Of a stretch of DNA of 64,000 bases, positions 60,124 to 64,000 are shown one piece after another. Positions within the stretch are counted from its first letter, which is position 1. Every line of letters begins with the position of its first letter. Under the pieces are notes generated by a model. That model saw only the letters and a list, made by a program, of their open reading frames with translations. It ran no database searches and was not told where the DNA came from. The position numbers and the translations under genes are program-made. Source of the stretch: Soonwooa buanensis (GTDB lineage: Bacteria; Bacteroidota; Bacteroidia; Flavobacteriales; Weeksellaceae); contig NZ_FUYZ01000004.1 of assembly GCF_900167905.1 (NCBI RefSeq), forward strand, positions 62,001 through 126,000. The letters are read 5' to 3'.

Positions 60124-60989
60124 AAATAAGTATTATTATAGTTACCTATAATTCACAAGATTTAATTAAAGGAGCTATAGATTCAATATACAACTTGGCA
60201 GATATTTCAAAAACTAGGTTTGAAATTATTATTGTTGATAATAGTCCTTTTGATGGACACCAATTGCTGAAAAAAAATATTGAAAATAATTTTTATAATG
60301 CGTCCAACCTTTATGTTATTCATAATGTTAAAAATGGAGGATATGGGCAAGGTAATAATGTAGGTATTTGTAAGGCTAAGGGCAAAATAATTTGCATAAT
60401 GAACCCTGATGTTTTATTTTTAGAACCTTTAATGAAAGATGCATTGCTAAAGTTTCAATCTAATTCGCAACTAGCATTATTAGGATATAAACAAACCGGA
60501 GGTTTTGATTATTCATTTTATTTAAAACCAGAATTTCGAAATAGTTTTTCAGGATTTCAAATGAAATTATATAATAAGTTTGAAAATTTTTCAGCCATAA
60601 AACATTATTTATCTGGCGCTTTTTTCTTTATAGATAAAGAGAAGTTTGAAAAAATAGGACTTTTTGATGAAAACATTTTTATGTATTTTGAAGAGCCCGA
60701 TGTTTCTAATCGATTGTTAAATGCTGGGTATGAAATTCAATATGATAAGTCAAAAAAATATATGCATCTTGTTGGTAATCGAATAGAATATTCTGACTTT
60801 GGATTTAAAAATGAAATGAAATCCCTATTATATTATATTAAAAAGCATGGGCTTAACAAAAAGAAATTTTTAACAGCATTTGTTTCTGAGTACAGAGTCA
60901 AAATGAGAATAGCTAAGATTATTGGTGATACTAATAGACTAGAAAAATTTAGTAAAGAACTGAGTCTTATACAGGAAATTTTTATATGA
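60111..60989 (+). CDS. Glycosyltransferase family 2 protein
   Basis: Protein of 292 residues in the GT-A fold. SIIIVTYNSQDLIKGAIDSI at the N-terminus, the nucleotide-binding IIVDNSP and the DxD-like region (MNPDVLF, about 99-105) are clear. YEEPDVSNRLLNAGYEIQ has the GT2 ED-type acceptor motif EPDVSNR. It is a rhamnosyltransferase-like member by the NGGYGQGNNVGI pattern. It overlaps the EpsG-like gene by 13 bases. It probably adds one sugar to the repeat unit; donor and acceptor are unknown. Confidence 0.9.
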   Translation: METVEISIIIVTYNSQDLIKGAIDSIYNLADISKTRFEIIIVDNSPFDGHQLLKKNIENNFYNASNLYVIHNVKNGGYGQGNNVGICKAKGKIICIMNPDVLFLEPLMKDALLKFQSNSQLALLGYKQTGGFDYSFYLKPEFRNSFSGFQMKLYNKFENFSAIKHYLSGAFFFIDKEKFEKIGLFDENIFMYFEEPDVSNRLLNAGYEIQYDKSKKYMHLVGNRIEYSDFGFKNEMKSLLYYIKKHGLNKKKFLTAFVSEYRVKMRIAKIIGDTNRLEKFSKELSLIQEIFI

Positions 60990-61045
60990 GACGTCTTTTT
61001 TTCAGAACGGATAAATAATAATGTTGTTTAATAAGATTGTAAAGT

Positions 61046-62179
61046 ATGAAAATATTAATTGATAATTCTAATCTAGTTGCGGGTGGTGGGATACAGGTAG
61101 CGATTTCATTTCTTAAAGATTTAATTACTTTAGCTCATGATGATCAATATATTGTTGTGCAATCTCATTATATTGCAAACGCTATTAATAAAGAAGACTT
61201 TCCTACCAATTTTAGTTTTTATAATCTAGATAAAGAAACTGATAAGTCCAAAAGTAAGAAAATAAAGTTTCTCAAAAATTTTGAAAATAAGGTGTCTCCT
61301 GACATTATTTTTACTGTTTTTGGGCCATCTTATCATAAAAGTAATTTTCCAAAAGTTGTAGGTTTTGCAATTCCATATATTATATATCCAGAATCTCCAT
61401 TTCTTAAAAATATTTCCTTAAAAGAAAAAATATATTATAAGTCTCTTGATGTTTTGAAAACATATTGTTTTAAAAAATATTCTGACGCTTTAATTTTTGA
61501 AACTGATAATGCAAGAGAAGTATTTGTAAAAAAGAAAAATTATAAAAAAGCGACTTATACAGTTAGTAATACTTTAAATGAAGTATTTTATAATAAGCAA
61601 AATTGGAAAAAAATTGATATACCACAACTTGATCTAACCAATGCAAATATACTTTGTTTAACAGCAAATTATGCACATAAAAATCTGGCTATAATTCCTA
61701 AAGTCATTGATGCTTTACAAAAAATTGATCAAGACTTTAAATTTAAATTTTATATAACCTTAGAGCAGCAAGATATTAATTTCCCCGAAGAGTACAATAG
61801 TTATATTGTCTTTATTGGAAAGATAGAACTATCAAATATTCCCTCACTTTATCAACAGATGAATATTATTTTCATTCCGACATTATTGGAAGTTTTCTCC
61901 GCAACTTATCTAGAAGCAATGTACATGGGAAAGCCTATTGTTGCGTCAGATATGCCATTTTCAAGAGATATATGTAAAGATAATGCTTTGTATTGTGCTC
62001 CTCTGAAGGGTGAGGAATATGCTAAAGCAATCTATAATTTGAAAAAAGATAAAACTTTAGAAAAAATACTAGTTAAAAAAGGTTTGGAAAATGTTAAGAA
62101 TTTTGGAACAAGTATGGACAGAACTTTGTCATATTTAGATATTTTTAAAAAAACACTATATGCAAGCAATAAAAAATAA
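61046..62179 (+). CDS. Glycosyltransferase family 4 protein
   Basis: Protein of 377 residues in the GT-B fold. LVAGGGIQVAISFLKDL (about 9-25) is the N-terminal Gly-rich loop, and the C-terminal nucleotide-sugar site contains IFIPTLLEVFSATYLEAMYMGKPIVASD (in parts: PTLLEVFSATYLEAM, GKPIVASD), with the conserved ExxxxxxxE pair. It is very AT-rich. It transfers a sugar in the cytoplasm to the lipid-linked unit; which one is unknown. Its 3' end overlaps the next gene by 20 bases, at the edge of a composition change. Confidence 0.9.
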   Translation: MKILIDNSNLVAGGGIQVAISFLKDLITLAHDDQYIVVQSHYIANAINKEDFPTNFSFYNLDKETDKSKSKKIKFLKNFENKVSPDIIFTVFGPSYHKSNFPKVVGFAIPYIIYPESPFLKNISLKEKIYYKSLDVLKTYCFKKYSDALIFETDNAREVFVKKKNYKKATYTVSNTLNEVFYNKQNWKKIDIPQLDLTNANILCLTANYAHKNLAIIPKVIDALQKIDQDFKFKFYITLEQQDINFPEEYNSYIVFIGKIELSNIPSLYQQMNIIFIPTLLEVFSATYLEAMYMGKPIVASDMPFSRDICKDNALYCAPLKGEEYAKAIYNLKKDKTLEKILVKKGLENVKNFGTSMDRTLSYLDIFKKTLYASNKK

Positions 62180-63197
62180 AACACTTTTGATAACAGGTGG
62201 GACAGGTTCTTTTGGGACAGCTGTTCTTAACCGTTTTTTGGCAACAGATCATTTTAAAGAAATTCGCATTTTTTCTCGTGATGAGAAAAAACAAGATGAC
62301 ATGCGTAACCTTTATAAAAATGAGAAAATAAAATATTACATTGGCGATGTACGAGATTATGCATCAGTAGAACCAGCAACTCGTGGAGTAGATTATATTT
62401 TCCATGCTGCAGCGTTGAAGCAAGTTCCTTCTTGTGAATTTTTCCCAATGCAAGCGGTAAAAACGAACGTTGAAGGTACGCAAAACGTTATTCGTGCGGC
62501 TGCATCTAACAAAGTTCAAAAGGTAATTTGCCTTTCTACCGACAAAGCAGCTTATCCAATCAATGCCATGGGGATTTCCAAAGCAATGATGGAAAAAGTA
62601 GCAGTTGCAGAAGCAAGAAACTTAACTGACACTGTGGTTTGTTTAACACGTTATGGTAACGTTATGGCATCTCGCGGTTCGGTGATTCCTTTATTTTTGA
62701 ATCAAATTCAGAAGGGAGAACCTATCACGATTACAGATCCTAATATGTCACGATTTTTCATGTCTTTGGAAGATGCTGTAGATTTGGTATTATTTGCGTT
62801 CGAAAATGCTAATCCAGGTGATTTATTTGTGAACAAAGCACCAGCTGGAAGTATTGGAGATTTAGCTAAAGCATTAATCGAAATGACGGGTAAAGAAGTT
62901 CCTGTTAAAATAATTGGGACACGTCATGGCGAAAAATTGTATGAAACCCTTTGTACAAGAGAGGAAATGATGAAAGCCGAAGATATGGGTGATTTTTATC
63001 GTATTCCAGCTGACAACCGTGATCTTAATTATGCGAAATACTTCTCCGAAGGTGAAGAAGATGTTTCTAAAATTGAAGATTATCACTCACATAATACAGA
63101 ACAACAAGGTGTTGAAGGTCTTAAAAAATTAATTTCAACTTTACCGTTAATCCGTAAAGAGATTTTTGGTGAGGATGTAATGCAATATCCATATTAA
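62160..63197 (+). CDS. capE: UDP-GlcNAc C4,6-dehydratase/C5-epimerase (CapE/FnlA/WbjB-like)
   Basis: SDR of 345 residues without transmembrane helices. ITGGTGSFGTAVLNRF (about 11-26) is the NAD motif, and STDKAAYPINAMGISKAMMEK (about 124-144, in parts) the active site with Met in place of Tyr. GTRHGEKLYETLCTREEM is the C-terminal family mark. CapE makes the first intermediate of UDP-N-acetyl-L-fucosamine from UDP-GlcNAc, distinct from the membrane-bound dehydratase at 52.3 kb. Base composition rises here compared with the flippase-glycosyltransferase core. CapF-like is the next but one gene, as expected for the L-FucNAc pathway. Confidence 0.92.
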   Translation: MQAIKNKTLLITGGTGSFGTAVLNRFLATDHFKEIRIFSRDEKKQDDMRNLYKNEKIKYYIGDVRDYASVEPATRGVDYIFHAAALKQVPSCEFFPMQAVKTNVEGTQNVIRAAASNKVQKVICLSTDKAAYPINAMGISKAMMEKVAVAEARNLTDTVVCLTRYGNVMASRGSVIPLFLNQIQKGEPITITDPNMSRFFMSLEDAVDLVLFAFENANPGDLFVNKAPAGSIGDLAKALIEMTGKEVPVKIIGTRHGEKLYETLCTREEMMKAEDMGDFYRIPADNRDLNYAKYFSEGEEDVSKIEDYHSHNTEQQGVEGLKKLISTLPLIRKEIFGEDVMQYPY

Positions 63198-63221
63198 TTT
63201 TAAATTCGAAATTTCAAGAAT

Positions 63222-63632
63222 ATGATTTTTGAAGGTAAAAAACATAAGGATGAGAGAGGAATTATCACATTTAATAATGAATTTGATACTTCTGAAATCA
63301 AACGTATTTACACCATAGAGAATCATTCTTTAGATTTTGTTCGAGGTTGGCAAGGGCATAAAGTTGAACAACGTTGGTTTGCCGCAATGAAGGGGGAATT
63401 TGAAATTTCCCTGATTGAAATTGATGATTTTGATCAGCCTTCGAAAGATTTAAAGATTTCGAAATATCAATTGAATGACGAATCCTTAACTTACCTACAT
63501 ATTCCTTCTGGACATATTACCGCTATTCAGGCAAAAAAAGAAGGATGTAAATTGTTGGTTCTTGCAGATTATGCCTTGGGTGAAATCCAAGATGAATATA
63601 GGTTTGCATTAGATTATTTTAAAAACGAATAA
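63222..63632 (+). CDS. WxcM/FdtA-like cupin (sugar-nucleotide enzyme or sugar-binding)
   Basis: Protein of 136 residues forming a single cupin (RmlC-like) barrel. IIEDERGIITF-type start (KHKDERGIITF), then VRGWQGHKVEQRWFAAMKGEFEISLIEID (in parts) and LHIPSGHITAIQAKKEGCKLLVLADYALGE are typical of the WxcM-like C-terminal family. FdtA relatives are 3,4-ketoisomerases of dTDP-sugars. The gene sits between CapE-like and CapF-like genes and overlaps the next start by one base (TAATG), so it is translationally coupled. I infer a role in the L-FucNAc branch, but the substrate is unknown. Confidence 0.82.
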   Translation: MIFEGKKHKDERGIITFNNEFDTSEIKRIYTIENHSLDFVRGWQGHKVEQRWFAAMKGEFEISLIEIDDFDQPSKDLKISKYQLNDESLTYLHIPSGHITAIQAKKEGCKLLVLADYALGEIQDEYRFALDYFKNE

Positions 63633-64000
63633 TGAAAAAAATAGGAATTACAGGACAAAATGGTTTCGTAGGGAAGCATTTATACAATACTTTAGGTTTA
63701 TTCCCAGAAGAATTTGAAAGAGTAGATTTTCAAAAAGAATTCTTTGAAGATGAAACCAAGCTTGATGAATTTACATCAAAATGTGACGTAATTGTTCATT
63801 TAGCAGCAATGAATCGTCACGAGTCAGAACAATTTATTTATGAAACTAATGTCGGTTTAGCTAGACAATTGGTTGAATCTTTAAAAAGAACAAATTCTAA
63901 AGCTCATGTTTTAATTTCTTCTTCAACACAAGAAGAACGTGATAATCTTTACGGAAAGTCAAAACGTGAAGGTCGTGAAGCCATTGTTAATTGGGCAAAT
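63632..64000 (+). CDS. capF: UDP-2-acetamido-2,6-dideoxy-hexulose reductase, CapF/FnlB/WbjC-like (partial)
   Basis: The first 123 residues are in the window, and the frame is open to its end. The start MKKIGITGQNGFVGKHLYN has the NAD(P) motif GxxGFVG. VIVHLAAMNRHESEQFIYETNVGLARQL and LISSSTQEERDNLYGKSKREGR (in parts) carry the CapF active-site S-x(n)-YGKSK signature. CapF reduces the product of CapE on the way to UDP-N-acetyl-L-talosamine, which the epimerase CapG (not in the window) then converts to UDP-N-acetyl-L-fucosamine. The C-terminal cupin that marks CapF is beyond the edge. Its start overlaps the previous stop by one base. Confidence 0.88.
   Translation, partial: MKKIGITGQNGFVGKHLYNTLGLFPEEFERVDFQKEFFEDETKLDEFTSKCDVIVHLAAMNRHESEQFIYETNVGLARQLVESLKRTNSKAHVLISSSTQEERDNLYGKSKREGREAIVNWAN

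Noticed and set aside
1-64000. CRISPR arrays, tRNA, rRNA, insertion sequences
   Set aside because: I scanned the gaps and saw no regularly spaced repeats, cloverleaf, rRNA-like segment or transposase.

Overview
The window comes from the chromosome of an AT-rich member of the Bacteroidota. Within Flavobacteriales it most resembles the Chryseobacterium/Epilithonimonas/Kaistella group (Weeksellaceae). The signs are several large secreted proteins with type IX secretion (T9SS) tails, perfect TAnnTTTG -7 promoter elements, almost no Shine-Dalgarno sequences, a DNA polymerase III alpha with its own exonuclease domain, and a YpdA-type bacillithiol reductase. I assign no species. I found no tRNA, rRNA, CRISPR array, insertion sequence or prophage.

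Region 1 (1-21.8 kb) is mostly housekeeping: the tail of der, upp, comF, then a glyoxylate-shunt locus in which a RamB/ScfR-like regulator faces aceB-aceA across a perfect 22-bp palindrome. After a double hairpin come a short alpha-glucan phosphorylase, a nuclease-like orphan, a candidate structured small RNA on the minus strand, a CLC transporter, a TrpF-like protein, small orphans, two GNATs, an orphan barstar, a secreted M28 peptidase, a DAACS symporter, the cbpA-cbpM chaperone pair, ypdA and an L,D-transpeptidase lipoprotein. dnaE (21.85-26.5 kb) closes this part.

Region 2 (26.5-36.1 kb) is cell-surface material. Two direct copies of a ~190-bp GC-rich intergenic repeat bracket a tandem pair of GEVED-domain T9SS proteins with the same tail and the same terminator. 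A 1332-residue T9SS protein follows. Its C-terminal third matches that of a second giant T9SS protein at 45.6-50.3 kb.

Region 3 (36.1-45 kb) returns to metabolism: an M28 peptidase, a flavin-reductase-like protein, fumarylacetoacetase and 4-hydroxyphenylpyruvate dioxygenase (tyrosine catabolism, with no homogentisate dioxygenase seen here), then a QueD/PTPS homolog, an LpxH-like phosphatase, a Crp/Fnr regulator, an SDR and a LuxE-like acyl-protein synthetase. A third, different GC-rich repeat and a hairpin lie before the second giant T9SS protein. That gene is followed by a small secreted protein ending in a PIDD motif, a membrane segment and a basic tail.

Region 4 (51 kb to the end) is a Wzx/Wzy-type capsule or O-antigen locus, all on the plus strand: a DegT aminotransferase, a membrane-bound 4,6-dehydratase, Wza, Wzc tyrosine kinase, Wzx flippase, EpsG-like polymerase, two glycosyltransferases, then CapE-like, WxcM-like cupin and CapF-like genes. 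The last group points to UDP-N-acetyl-L-fucosamine synthesis, and the window ends inside the CapF-like gene. The flippase-to-glycosyltransferase core is much more AT-rich than the sugar-nucleotide genes on its right, as expected for an exchangeable serotype cassette.
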